From Siminovitchia acidinfaciens (GTDB lineage: Bacteria > Bacillota > Bacilli > Bacillales > Bacillaceae_C), in NCBI RefSeq assembly GCF_003605385.1, contig NZ_QYTV02000001.1:62001-126000 (forward strand): a stretch of 64,000 nt of DNA, given 5' to 3'. Of this stretch, positions 36,333 through 44,521 are shown one piece after another. The notes beneath the pieces are model-generated. The model worked only from the letters and a program-made list of their open reading frames with translations. It ran no database searches and was not told where the DNA came from. A program made the translations under genes and the position numbers. Position 1 is the first letter of the stretch; every line of letters begins with the position of its first letter.

Positions 36333-37313
36333 TTATTCCCGTACTCTTAAAATTATTTTCCCGGCATTTTTATTTTCTTCCATTAAAGTGTGGGCTTCAT
36401 TAGCGTCTTTCCAATCCCAAATTGAATCAATGATGGGAGTGAGTCTGCCTTCACGGAATCTTTCAAGGGCATACTCGGAAAAAGCTTTTGTCAGGTCCGC
36501 TTTTCTTTCAACGGATTGGGAGCGTAACGTGGTGCCGGTCACCTGAATCCTTTTAAACATTATTTTTAGTAGATTGACCTCCTTCACTTTAGCTCCTCCC
36601 ATTGTTCCAATGAGGACAAGCCTCCCGTCTGTTGCAAGGGAACCGATGTTTTGCTCCCAATAGGGGGCGCCAATGAAATCTAAAATTAGGTTTACACCTT
36701 TTCCTTCTGAAGCTTCCTTCACTTTAGGAGCAAAGGGTCCGTCTTTATAATCGATGACATGAGCTGCACCCAATGTACGGCAAAGCTCACGCTTCTCTTT
36801 CGACCCGGCCGTAACGATGATATTGGCCCCAGCTTCTCTTGCCAGTTGGATGGCCGCTGTTCCGACGCCGCTTGCGCCCGCATGAATGAGAACAGTTTCA
36901 TCTTCTTTTAGCTTTCCTAATTCAAACAGATTTAAATAGGCTGTTAAAAAGCCCTCAGGAATTGCTGCACCTTCTTCAAAGGAGAGATTTTCCGGGATGG
37001 GGATGGCTAGATTTGCCGGAATGGCAACGTATTGGGCATAGCCTCCGCCGGGAAGCAAAGCGCAGACCCGATCACCTTTTTCCCAACCATTGACGTTTCT
37101 GCCGACCTCCTCAATGGTTCCGCTCGCCTCCAGACCAAGTATATCCGAAGCTCCGGGAGGCGGGGGATATTGGCCGCGCTTTTGAAGAAGGTCCGCCCGG
37201 TTAAGCGCTGTCGCTTTTACCTTTATCAATAGTTCATCGGCGGCAATTGTTGGTCTTTCAGCATCTCCAATTTTTAAGTCCAGGGTATCCTTTTCTACAA
37301 TAATCGCTTTCAA
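36333..37313 (-). CDS. NADPH:quinone oxidoreductase, PIG3-type MDR
   Basis: A 326-residue zinc-free medium-chain dehydrogenase/reductase. LNRADLLQKRGQYPPPPGAS is a hallmark of the PIG3/TP53I3 quinone-reductase group; HAGASGVGTAAIQLAREAGA is the dinucleotide-binding loop; LIGTMGGAKVKEVNLLKIM follows. It likely reduces quinones with NADPH in the cytoplasm. TTG start behind AAAGGAGAGG. It is divergent from an MFS gene and 37 bases downstream ends before the YihY gene. Confidence 0.93.
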   Translation of the reverse strand: MKAIIVEKDTLDLKIGDAERPTIAADELLIKVKATALNRADLLQKRGQYPPPPGASDILGLEASGTIEEVGRNVNGWEKGDRVCALLPGGGYAQYVAIPANLAIPIPENLSFEEGAAIPEGFLTAYLNLFELGKLKEDETVLIHAGASGVGTAAIQLAREAGANIIVTAGSKEKRELCRTLGAAHVIDYKDGPFAPKVKEASEGKGVNLILDFIGAPYWEQNIGSLATDGRLVLIGTMGGAKVKEVNLLKIMFKRIQVTGTTLRSQSVERKADLTKAFSEYALERFREGRLTPIIDSIWDWKDANEAHTLMEENKNAGKIILRVRE

Positions 37314-37409
37314 CTGTTTCCTCTCCTTTCAAAATTGGTACGTTACTGTTATCGTAGTCAAATGGACTTCTTTTTTCCATATATATCTTAAAGATGAGGT
37401 AGATAATCA

Positions 37410-38612
37410 ATGGATTTTCATGCATTGACCAAAAAGCAATCAATGGCCCAAAAGCTTTTTCTCGTCACCGGCATTGTATTTATAGCTTTTAATTTACGTC
37501 CGGCTATCACCTCTGTTGGACCGCTTGTCAGTTTTATCCGCAATGATTTAGGCTTGTCGAACGGAATGGCGGGATTCTTGACTACCCTGCCGTTGATAGC
37601 CTTTGCGATATTGTCGCCTTTTGCTCCGAAAATAGGGCTGAAGATTGGAAATGAATTGACAATTCTTCTTGGAGTCGCTTTGATTGGTGCGGGCATTGTC
37701 ATTCGTTCTATGGGAAGCATCTCTTTTTTATTTATCGGTACGGCAATAGCCGGTATCGGAATAGCTGTGGGCAATGTCTTGTTGCCCGGAATCGTTAAGA
37801 TGAAATTCCCTAACAAAGCTACGCTAATGACAGGTGTGTATTCCACCTCTCTTGGAATATCAGCAGCTATTGCATCCGGGGTCAGCATCCCCCTTGTAGA
37901 AAAATTCGATTGGGGCTGGGAAAAATCTTTAATGACGTGGGCTTATTTGGCTCTGGCGGCATTGTTAATTTGGATTCCGCAAATCAGGAAACAAAAAGGT
38001 CCGCAGGGAAGAGTAAAGATTATCAAATACGGAAACTCTCTGATTAAGTCCAAGCTTGCCTGGCAGGTCGCATTATTCATGGGACTGCAGTCGCTCATTT
38101 TTTATTGCCTGATTACGTGGGTGCCGGAAATTTTATATAGTCACGGATTCACTCGTTCCTTATCCGGGTGGATGCTTTCAGTAATTCAATTTGCAGGTCT
38201 TCCAGCTTCTTTCATTATTCCTGTCATCGCTGGTAAATTGAACAACCAAAGACGGCTTGTTTTAGGCTTGGGGACTGTCTATGTGATTTCTTTTACAGGA
38301 CTGATGTTTGGCGGGGGACCACTCATATTTTTATGGGTTGTCATGATCGGAATTGCACAGGGCGCAGGATTCAGCCTGGCTCTTACATTTCTTGTATTGC
38401 GGGCAAAGGATGTCATGGATGCTTCCCGTTTGTCTGGGATGGCCCAATCGCTTGGCTACTCCTTGGCTGCTATCGGTCCCACTTTGATCGGATACGAATA
38501 CGACCATACCCATTCATGGTTCCTGCCAATTACGACACTTATTATTGTTTCCATATTAATGACTGCTGCCGGTTTGGGGGCGGGTAGAAACAAATTCGTA
38601 CATGAAAATTAA
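37410..38612 (+). CDS. MFS transporter, CynX/NimT family (YycB-like)
   Basis: A 400-residue, 12-helix MFS protein. FNLRPAITSVGPL in helix 1, the long GIAVGNVLLPGIVKMKFP segment and LVLRAKDVMDASRLSGMAQS are typical of the cyanate/nitroimidazole transporter family, which exports or imports small anions and drugs. Substrate not readable. It is divergent from the quinone reductase and followed by the TetR operator region. Confidence 0.9.
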   Translation: MDFHALTKKQSMAQKLFLVTGIVFIAFNLRPAITSVGPLVSFIRNDLGLSNGMAGFLTTLPLIAFAILSPFAPKIGLKIGNELTILLGVALIGAGIVIRSMGSISFLFIGTAIAGIGIAVGNVLLPGIVKMKFPNKATLMTGVYSTSLGISAAIASGVSIPLVEKFDWGWEKSLMTWAYLALAALLIWIPQIRKQKGPQGRVKIIKYGNSLIKSKLAWQVALFMGLQSLIFYCLITWVPEILYSHGFTRSLSGWMLSVIQFAGLPASFIIPVIAGKLNNQRRLVLGLGTVYVISFTGLMFGGGPLIFLWVVMIGIAQGAGFSLALTFLVLRAKDVMDASRLSGMAQSLGYSLAAIGPTLIGYEYDHTHSWFLPITTLIIVSILMTAAGLGAGRNKFVHEN

Positions 38613-38634
38613 TTTTTTATATATAAAATTTATC

Positions 38635-38685
38635 TTGTAACACAACTAACCATTGGTTATAATATAACCAATGGTTAGTTGTGTT
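38635..38685 (+). promoter_or_regulatory. tetR promoter inside a 47-bp perfect palindrome
   Basis: TTGTAA (38635-38640), 17 bases and TATAAT (38658-38663) make a promoter. The bases 38639-38661 and 38663-38685 are exact reverse complements (23-bp arms, single central A). Each arm holds a 13-base near-palindrome TAACCATTGGTTA, so two TetR dimers could bind. The operator covers the -10 element completely, which fits autorepression. Confidence 0.9.
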
Positions 38686-38717
38686 GATTTAATTTCATTT
38701 GAAAGGGGGGTAAGCAA

Positions 38718-39350
38718 TTGGTTAGCAAGCAAGAATCGCGTTCAGAGCAAACCAAAAAGGAAATACTTCTCGCAGCAGAGAAACTTTTTTCAAAAAAAGG
38801 ATTCGATACAGTTACAATCCGTGAAATTGCCAAAGAAGCCGGATGTTCCCATACAACGATTTACCTTTACTTTAAAGATAAAATGGCGCTGCTGCATCAG
38901 TTATCAATGCCTCCATTGCAGGAATTAAAGAAGCAAATTGAAGATGTTTTATTTCGCGATGCTTTATCTGCCGAAGACAACATAAGAAAGATTAGCCGGA
39001 AATTTATTCAATTTTGCCTGCAGAATCGTAATATGTACACTCTTTTATTCGTAACGGAGGCCACACGGGTAGATGAAGAAGAGCCGGACCTTGAAATTAA
39101 TAAACTTCGGATCGAGTTATTTGGTTTTCTAAAGAAGGCCCTCCAGGAATGTCTGCGGATACATGATGATGACCTATTGCTGGCTTACACCCGGATTTAT
39201 TTTTTCACTTTACATGGAATCATTGGAACCTATACTCAATCCAAGGAACCTCTTGATGAGCTGATGAAAAGGTTGGAATCCACTTTTGATGATGCGGTCG
39301 AAGTGCTGTTGTTGGGCTTTAAACAAAAATTAAAAAGGGGAGTGAAGTAG
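38718..39350 (+). CDS. TetR/AcrR-family regulator
   Basis: A 210-residue repressor: helix-turn-helix at residues 10-55 (TKKEILLAAEKLFSKKGFDT then TIREIAKEAGCSHTTIYLYF) and an all-helical ligand domain. Ligand unknown. TTG start behind GAAAGGGGGG. It is expressed from a promoter buried in a large palindrome and lies in an operon with an MBL-fold hydrolase (stop and start separated by one base). Confidence 0.93.
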   Translation: MVSKQESRSEQTKKEILLAAEKLFSKKGFDTVTIREIAKEAGCSHTTIYLYFKDKMALLHQLSMPPLQELKKQIEDVLFRDALSAEDNIRKISRKFIQFCLQNRNMYTLLFVTEATRVDEEEPDLEINKLRIELFGFLKKALQECLRIHDDDLLLAYTRIYFFTLHGIIGTYTQSKEPLDELMKRLESTFDDAVEVLLLGFKQKLKRGVK

Positions 39351-39351
39351 G

Positions 39352-40032
39352 GTGAAAGCCAACCAAGTTTCAGAACATGTTTGGAGTTTGAAAATTTGGA
39401 TGTTGATTCCGGTCCACGTGTGGGTTGTCGCAGATGAAGATGGAGTAACCTTGGTGGACGCCGGTATACAGTCAATGGCGAAGGGCATCCTGAGGTTCAT
39501 TGAAGAGCTGCAAGCGGGTCCATTAAAAAGGATTGTTCTGACCCATGGCCACTCTGATCATGTTGGAGCCGTCGAGCAAATCTTAAAAGTTAACCCAGTA
39601 CCAGTGTATGCCCATCAGATTGAAATTCCCTACATGGAGGGAAGGCTTGCTTATCCCCGCCGTAAAAAAGCTGTATCTTCTATTGCTGAAGGAATAACAC
39701 AGCCTCTCCACGCAGATGAAAGTGGCAATATTCAACCGATTGGAGGATTAACCCCATTTTTCACCCCTGGCCATTCTCCGGGGCATGTCGTTTACTTTCA
39801 TGAAAAAGACCAAGTGATGCTTGCAGGAGATTTGTTCACATCCAAAAATGGGAATCTTAAACGGCCCATGTCCATATTTACAGCGGATATGGATGAAGCG
39901 GTAAGAAGCAGTTCAATCGTTCAGCGATTAAAACCGAAACGTCTTGAAGTATGCCATGGAAATCCCGTTTTTCAACCGGCCGAACAGATAGACAGCTATA
40001 TACAAAATTATGTTACGACTCCAAGCAGATAA
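39352..40032 (+). CDS. MBL-fold metallo-hydrolase
   Basis: Metallo-beta-lactamase-fold protein of 226 residues with LTHGHSDHVGA (zinc ligands), TPGHSPGHVVYF, LAGDLFT and the late CHGNPV. Such stand-alone hydrolases cleave thioesters, lactones or phosphodiesters; the substrate is unknown. GTG start one base after the tetR stop, with AGGGG/AAGTAGG in the tetR end as ribosome site, so it is translationally coupled and controlled by that repressor. Confidence 0.92.
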   Translation: MKANQVSEHVWSLKIWMLIPVHVWVVADEDGVTLVDAGIQSMAKGILRFIEELQAGPLKRIVLTHGHSDHVGAVEQILKVNPVPVYAHQIEIPYMEGRLAYPRRKKAVSSIAEGITQPLHADESGNIQPIGGLTPFFTPGHSPGHVVYFHEKDQVMLAGDLFTSKNGNLKRPMSIFTADMDEAVRSSSIVQRLKPKRLEVCHGNPVFQPAEQIDSYIQNYVTTPSR

Positions 40033-40048
40033 TGGAGGAACAATTCTA

Positions 40049-40357
40049 ATGGCCATCTTAAAGAGCTGCTTATCTTTTTGTTGCGCTTCCTTGTGGAGTT
40101 CTGCGCACTTGGCTCACTAGGTTACTGGGGTTTTAGGACCAGGAAAGATATTCGCAAAAATTGGAATCGGTACTGGCGAGCCACTGCTAGCAGCTTTTGC
40201 CGGGGATATGTTTGTTTCCCCTCGTGTATCTGTACCGGTATCATGGCAGTTACTTTTACCGCCCTAGGTTCAAGCCAGGCTTGGGCTTTATGTTCGCGGA
40301 CATCGTTTACTTGCGGCAGTTTTATTGATGTATAGGAGGGACCGTACTCTAACCTAA
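40049..40357 (+). pseudogene. Broken DUF2568 (YrdB-like) membrane protein gene
   Basis: After ATG 40049 and a shift of frame, codons from 40057 give LKELLIFLLRFLVEFCALGS and LGYWGF; after a second shift near 40140, another frame gives GKIFAKIGIGTGEPLLAAFA and GDMFVSPRVSVPVSW; a TAG after LLLPP interrupts, and the same frame continues VQARLGLYVRGHRLLAAVLL to a TAA at 40357. Joined, this is a four-helix DUF2568 protein of about 100 residues. At least two frameshifts and one nonsense codon make it a pseudogene, last member of the tetR-MBL operon. Confidence 0.8.
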
Positions 40358-40464
40358 GTGGGAAGACAACAATAATAGGCATGCCAATCGGAAAGAGCGA
40401 ATGTATTCTTTTGATTAGCTTGGCAAAGTTAAAGGAACATAATTTTATAATAGGGAGTATTGAA

Positions 40465-40647
40465 ATGAAAAGATCCGAAATCGAATATAAAATAGCAGAT
40501 TTAAAAGCTGATTATGTCAGGCTTCAACATGATTTGGAAAAGCTAGAATATGTGAAAGGTATCTTGCATCCGCTTGAAAAGCAGCTGATTGAAATCGAAG
40601 AAGAACTTAAAACCTTGAACAGAATGCTTGATGAAATCAGTGAATAA
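40465..40647 (+). CDS. SE1832-family small coiled-coil protein
   Basis: A 60-residue, highly charged helical protein (IEYKIADLKADYVRLQHDLE, then PLEKQLIEIEEELKTLN) of a Firmicutes small-protein family of unknown role. The ATG at 40465 has AGGGAG at eight bases and is preferred over the longer frame from 40381. It has its own terminator. Confidence 0.8.
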   Translation: MKRSEIEYKIADLKADYVRLQHDLEKLEYVKGILHPLEKQLIEIEEELKTLNRMLDEISE

Positions 40648-40658
40648 AGTGAAACTTC

Positions 40659-40695
40659 AATCAGTGGGGGATCTTTCATCCTCCACTGATTGTTA
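40659..40695 (+). terminator. Terminator of the small coiled-coil gene
   Basis: A 13-bp stem (AATCAGTGGGGGA with TCCTCCACTGATT, one G-U) and 7-base loop; the T tail (TGTTAGTT) is weak. Confidence 0.7.
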
Positions 40696-40900
40696 GTTGA
40701 ACAAATCGGGCTTTTACTGGCTGTTAATCCCCAATTTACAATTCTTGGATCCTCTACACATTCTCGAAGTGGGGGGCTTACAGCCAGTTAATGCGGGATA
40801 AACGCAGTCGCCCAGTTTTTTACTGAAATTAAGTACCATCCACTCACCCAAAGCATAGGCTGAAGAAAAGAATAAAGATAAGAGTATTGAGGGTGACAAT

Positions 40901-41995
40901 GTGAGCGGATATGTCTTGCGTTACTTTGCAGGCGGTAATACTGCCAAGGGCTTTAGTCATTTATATGATTCCAACTTGCGTGGACTGGATCGTGTCTTTA
41001 TTCTATCAGGTAAATCAGCTTTGGAGAAAAAGAGCCTGATTCACAGAGTGATGAATAATTGGTCAGGAAAAAGCTTAAATCTTGAAGCGTTGCATTCTCC
41101 GAATGATCCTGACTCGCTTGAAGGGTTGATCATACGGGAGTTCGGTTTCGGTATCATCGATGGGGATTCTCCTCGTGAAATCGGGAAGGAATTTGTTGGT
41201 GATAGATGGGAGACAATCGACTTGGATGTAATGGATCTTTCTTCCATTCCATCTGGGACAAAGCAGGAAATTACCAGGCTTACCGCAAAGAGGGATCATG
41301 CCTTTGATCAAGCGTATCAATCATATGCAGCAGGATTGAGAGTTCATGACAAGTGGGAGAAGCTCTATATTGACCAGATGGATTTTAAAAAAGCAGATTA
41401 CGTCGCAGACCGTTTGCTCAAAAAGCTTTTTTTAAAAAATGCTTCCGGGAAAAATCGTACAACAAGACGGCGGTTTCTCGGTGCGGCTACTCCTAAAGGT
41501 CCAGTCGATTTTGTAGGAAATATTACATCGGGCTTAACAAGGAGATTTTTTCTGAAAGGCCGCGCGGGTACAGGAAAGTCCACTGTATTGAAAAAAATTG
41601 TCCTAGAGGCTGAAAAAAGGGGATACGATCTGGAAATCTATCATTGTGGCTTCGATCCTGCCAGCCTGGACATGGTCATTGTCCGGGAACTTGGATGGGC
41701 AGTATTCGATAGTACTCAGCCGCACGAATATTTCCCTTCCCGGAGGGGGGATGAAGTGATAGATATGTATGAATTGACGGTTACCCCCGGAACAGATGAA
41801 TTATTCGCAAATGAAATAGCGGAGATTGAAAGGCAATACAGGGAGCAAATGAAGGCAGGTAGAATTTATCTGGCCGAAGCGAAACAGATCAATGACCAAT
41901 TGGAATCGATTTATCAAGAGAATATGGACAATGCCCGGATGGACGAAGTTTACTATGACATACAAAAAGAAATAAAGCTGCTTGCAAAAAATTAA
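40901..41995 (+). CDS. Two-half P-loop ATPase-like protein (PRK06851 family)
   Basis: A 364-residue cytoplasmic protein made of two similar halves. The second half has an intact Walker A, GRAGTGKST (residues 220-228), then IYHCGFDPASLDMVIVRELG. The first half has the matching LHSPNDPDSLEGLIIREFG but its P-loop position reads LSGKSALEKKSLI (35-47), with the glycine-rich loop gone. A long charged helix ends the protein. Function unknown; it is present in many Bacilli. GTG start behind GAGGGTGAC. Monocistronic with its own terminator. Confidence 0.85.
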   Translation: MSGYVLRYFAGGNTAKGFSHLYDSNLRGLDRVFILSGKSALEKKSLIHRVMNNWSGKSLNLEALHSPNDPDSLEGLIIREFGFGIIDGDSPREIGKEFVGDRWETIDLDVMDLSSIPSGTKQEITRLTAKRDHAFDQAYQSYAAGLRVHDKWEKLYIDQMDFKKADYVADRLLKKLFLKNASGKNRTTRRRFLGAATPKGPVDFVGNITSGLTRRFFLKGRAGTGKSTVLKKIVLEAEKRGYDLEIYHCGFDPASLDMVIVRELGWAVFDSTQPHEYFPSRRGDEVIDMYELTVTPGTDELFANEIAEIERQYREQMKAGRIYLAEAKQINDQLESIYQENMDNARMDEVYYDIQKEIKLLAKN

Positions 41996-41996
41996 G

Positions 41997-42022
41997 ACCT
42001 CTTCAAGCTTGAAGAGGTTTTT
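41997..42022 (+). terminator. Intrinsic terminator after the P-loop gene
   Basis: ACCTCTTCAAG pairs with CTTGAAGAGGT, followed by TTTT, one base after the stop codon. Confidence 0.85.
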
Positions 42023-42257
42023 GATTTTAGAAAAGGAGAAATAAAGGTCATAGCTTATTCTGTAAAAATGTCTCCACTGAGCAGTTTAATCCAGAAAAAG
42101 CGTCTCGACTATTCTAAGACATAAAAGCTGTCCTCTCTCAATAAACATAATATAAAAAAGATGTTATATATAAATTGAAGTTGGATAATTTTAGTTCGCA
42201 TGTGTATTTTTCGTAAGTACAAATGTATTCGCGAATTTCTATAATGGAGGGATCGAT

Positions 42258-43448
42258 ATGTCGAAAGTGCTGCAGCAATTTTTAACGGAAAATTTGACTG
42301 ACCTTCGCAATCAGGGCCTCTACAATGAAATAGACACGGTTGAAACGCCAAATGGTCCTATCATCAGCGTTAAGGGGAAAGAGCATATCAATCTTTCGTC
42401 CAATAATTATCTCGGTTTGGCAACTGACGAGAGACTGAGAGAAGCGGCTCTTGATGCAATCAGGAAATGGGGAGTGGGTGCGGGGGCGGTCCGGACGATC
42501 AATGGTACTTTGGAGGTCCATGAAAAACTTGAAGAAACGCTGGCAGCTTTTAAAGGGACAGAAGCTGCCATCTCTTTTCAATCAGGCTTTAACTGTAATA
42601 TGGCGGCGATTTCGGCGGTCATGGATAAAAACGATGCTATTTTATCAGATGAATTGAACCATGCTTCCATCATTGACGGATGCCGCCTTTCCCGGGCCAA
42701 AATCATCCGTTTCAACCATTCGGACATGGATGATCTGCGCAGGCAGGCGAAGACTGCAAACGAATCGGGAAGCTACAATAAAATCATGGTAATAACTGAC
42801 GGTGTTTTTTCAATGGATGGCGATATTGCCAAGCTCCCGGAGATCGCTGAGATTGCGGATGAATTCGACTTGATCACCTATGTCGATGATGCACATGGCT
42901 CGGGAGTGCTTGGAAAGGGAGCAGGCACGGTGAAGCAGTTCGGACTCCAGGAACAGATAGACTTTCAAATAGGGACTCTATCAAAAGCGATTGGTGTTGT
43001 AGGGGGATATGTTGCGGGGAAAAAAGAGCTCATTGACTGGCTTAAAGTCAGGTCCCGGCCATTTTTGTTTTCCACTGCTGTTACACCGGCAGATGCAGCT
43101 GCGGCTACGAAGGCAGTTGAGCTAATGATGGATAGCACTGAGCTTAATGAGAGGCTATGGGATAACGCGGATTATTTTAAAAATGCCCTGAAGAACCTGG
43201 GATTTAATATCGGAGATAGTGAAACACCGATTACGCCATGTATTATTGGTGAGGAAAAAACAACGCAGACGTTCAGCAAGCGTCTTTTTGAAGAAGGAGT
43301 TTACGCGAAGGCCATTGTTTTCCCTACAGTGCCAAAGGGGACGGGGCGTGTGCGTAACATGCCGACAGCAGCGCATACAAGAGAAATGCTCGACAAGGCG
43401 GTTGCAGTCTATGAAAAAGTAGGAAAGGAAATGGGCATCATTCAATAG
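42258..43448 (+). CDS. kbl: Glycine C-acetyltransferase (2-amino-3-ketobutyrate CoA ligase)
   Basis: PLP enzyme of the alpha-oxoamine synthase family, 396 residues, that cleaves 2-amino-3-ketobutyrate with CoA to glycine and acetyl-CoA. The PLP lysine is Lys243 in [26 protein letters not shown] holds the cofactor Asp and His, and [10 protein letters not shown] is the N-terminal signature. With the next gene (threonine dehydrogenase, 50 bases on) it forms the two-step threonine-to-glycine pathway. ATG after TGGAGGG. Confidence 0.96.
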   Translation: MSKVLQQFLTENLTDLRNQGLYNEIDTVETPNGPIISVKGKEHINLSSNNYLGLATDERLREAALDAIRKWGVGAGAVRTINGTLEVHEKLEETLAAFKGTEAAISFQSGFNCNMAAISAVMDKNDAILSDELNHASIIDGCRLSRAKIIRFNHSDMDDLRRQAKTANESGSYNKIMVITDGVFSMDGDIAKLPEIAEIADEFDLITYVDDAHGSGVLGKGAGTVKQFGLQEQIDFQIGTLSKAIGVVGGYVAGKKELIDWLKVRSRPFLFSTAVTPADAAAATKAVELMMDSTELNERLWDNADYFKNALKNLGFNIGDSETPITPCIIGEEKTTQTFSKRLFEEGVYAKAIVFPTVPKGTGRVRNMPTAAHTREMLDKAVAVYEKVGKEMGIIQ

Positions 43449-43498
43449 AATGTAAGGAGGCTTACGGCGGCACATCGTTCATACCAGGAGGTAACACG

Positions 43499-44437
43499 AT
43501 GAAAAAGATTTTAGTGACCGGATCATTGGGACAGATTGGGTCAGAACTTGTTATGAAGCTTCGTCGCGAATACGGGAATGATCATATCATTGCATCAGAT
43601 ATCCGCCGTCTGGAAAATGAAGTCGTTGAATCAGGCCCTTTTGAAATACTTGATGTCACTGACGGAAGCGAGATATTTAAACTCGCCAACAAGTTTGAAG
43701 TGGATACTATCATTCATTTAGCAGCCCTGCTCTCTGCGTCTGCAGAGGCAAAGCCACAGATGGCCTGGAATCTTAACATGGGCGGACTCATTAATGTGTT
43801 GGAGGCGGCCAGGGTACTTGGATTGAAAGTTTTTGTGCCCAGTTCCATTGGAGCCTTTGGTGCAGAAACACCGAAGCACAAAACGCCCCAGGTTACGATC
43901 CAGCGGCCTTCAACCATGTACGGGATTAATAAAGTGGCCGGTGAGCTTCTATGTGATTACTATTTTCATAGATACGCTGTAGATGCACGGGGTGTCAGGT
44001 TCCCAGGCCTTGTTTCCTACGTTGCTCCTCCAGGGGGCGGAACAACCGATTATGCCGTTGAAATCTTTTATGAAGCGCTCCGGAAAAAGCGTTACACATG
44101 CTTTATCCATCAAAAAACCTGCTTGGACATGATGTATATGCCGGACGCCATAAATGCGGTTATTCAACTAATGGAAACTGATCCCGAAAAGCTTACATTC
44201 CGGAACTCCTATAATATTACGGCCATGAGTGTCACACCTGAAAATATCGCCAATGAAATAAAAAAGCATGTTCCTTCGTTTGTAGTCGATTATCAAGTAG
44301 ACCCGGTCCGCCAGTCAATTGCTGACAGCTGGCCCGACTCCCTTGATGATTCAGCTGCTCGCCAGGACTGGGGATTCAAGGCAGAATTTGGTCTGGAAGA
44401 TATGACGGAAGATATGCTGGGAAAAATTAACATCTAA
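43499..44437 (+). CDS. tdh: L-threonine 3-dehydrogenase, SDR (epimerase-like) type
   Basis: NAD-dependent extended short-chain dehydrogenase of 312 residues. LVTGSLGQIGSELVMKLR binds NAD; SSIGAFG gives the catalytic Ser and MYGINKVAGE the Tyr-x-x-x-Lys. The AFGAETPKHKTPQ and RFPGLVSY segments distinguish SDR-type threonine dehydrogenases from sugar epimerases. This class is unrelated to the zinc-dependent Tdh of E. coli and B. subtilis. It forms an operon with kbl and ends at a terminator. ATG after CAGGAGG. Confidence 0.93.
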   Translation: MKKILVTGSLGQIGSELVMKLRREYGNDHIIASDIRRLENEVVESGPFEILDVTDGSEIFKLANKFEVDTIIHLAALLSASAEAKPQMAWNLNMGGLINVLEAARVLGLKVFVPSSIGAFGAETPKHKTPQVTIQRPSTMYGINKVAGELLCDYYFHRYAVDARGVRFPGLVSYVAPPGGGTTDYAVEIFYEALRKKRYTCFIHQKTCLDMMYMPDAINAVIQLMETDPEKLTFRNSYNITAMSVTPENIANEIKKHVPSFVVDYQVDPVRQSIADSWPDSLDDSAARQDWGFKAEFGLEDMTEDMLGKINI

Positions 44438-44444
44438 TAGTGCT

Positions 44445-44482
44445 GAGCCTCCTGTACTTATAGCAGGAAGGCTCTTTCTTTT
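44445..44482 (+). terminator. Terminator of the kbl-tdh operon
   Basis: GAGCCTCCTG pairs with CAGGAAGGCTC (one bulge), followed by TTTCTTTT. Confidence 0.75.
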
Positions 44483-44521
44483 GATATAATTGGAGTATCA
44501 AAAATCTGGAGGTTTGTACCA

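Noticed and set aside
40714-40899. Minus-strand Cys-containing 61-residue frame
   Set aside because: Weak ribosome site, no family, and it spans a terminator and the promoter region of the next gene.
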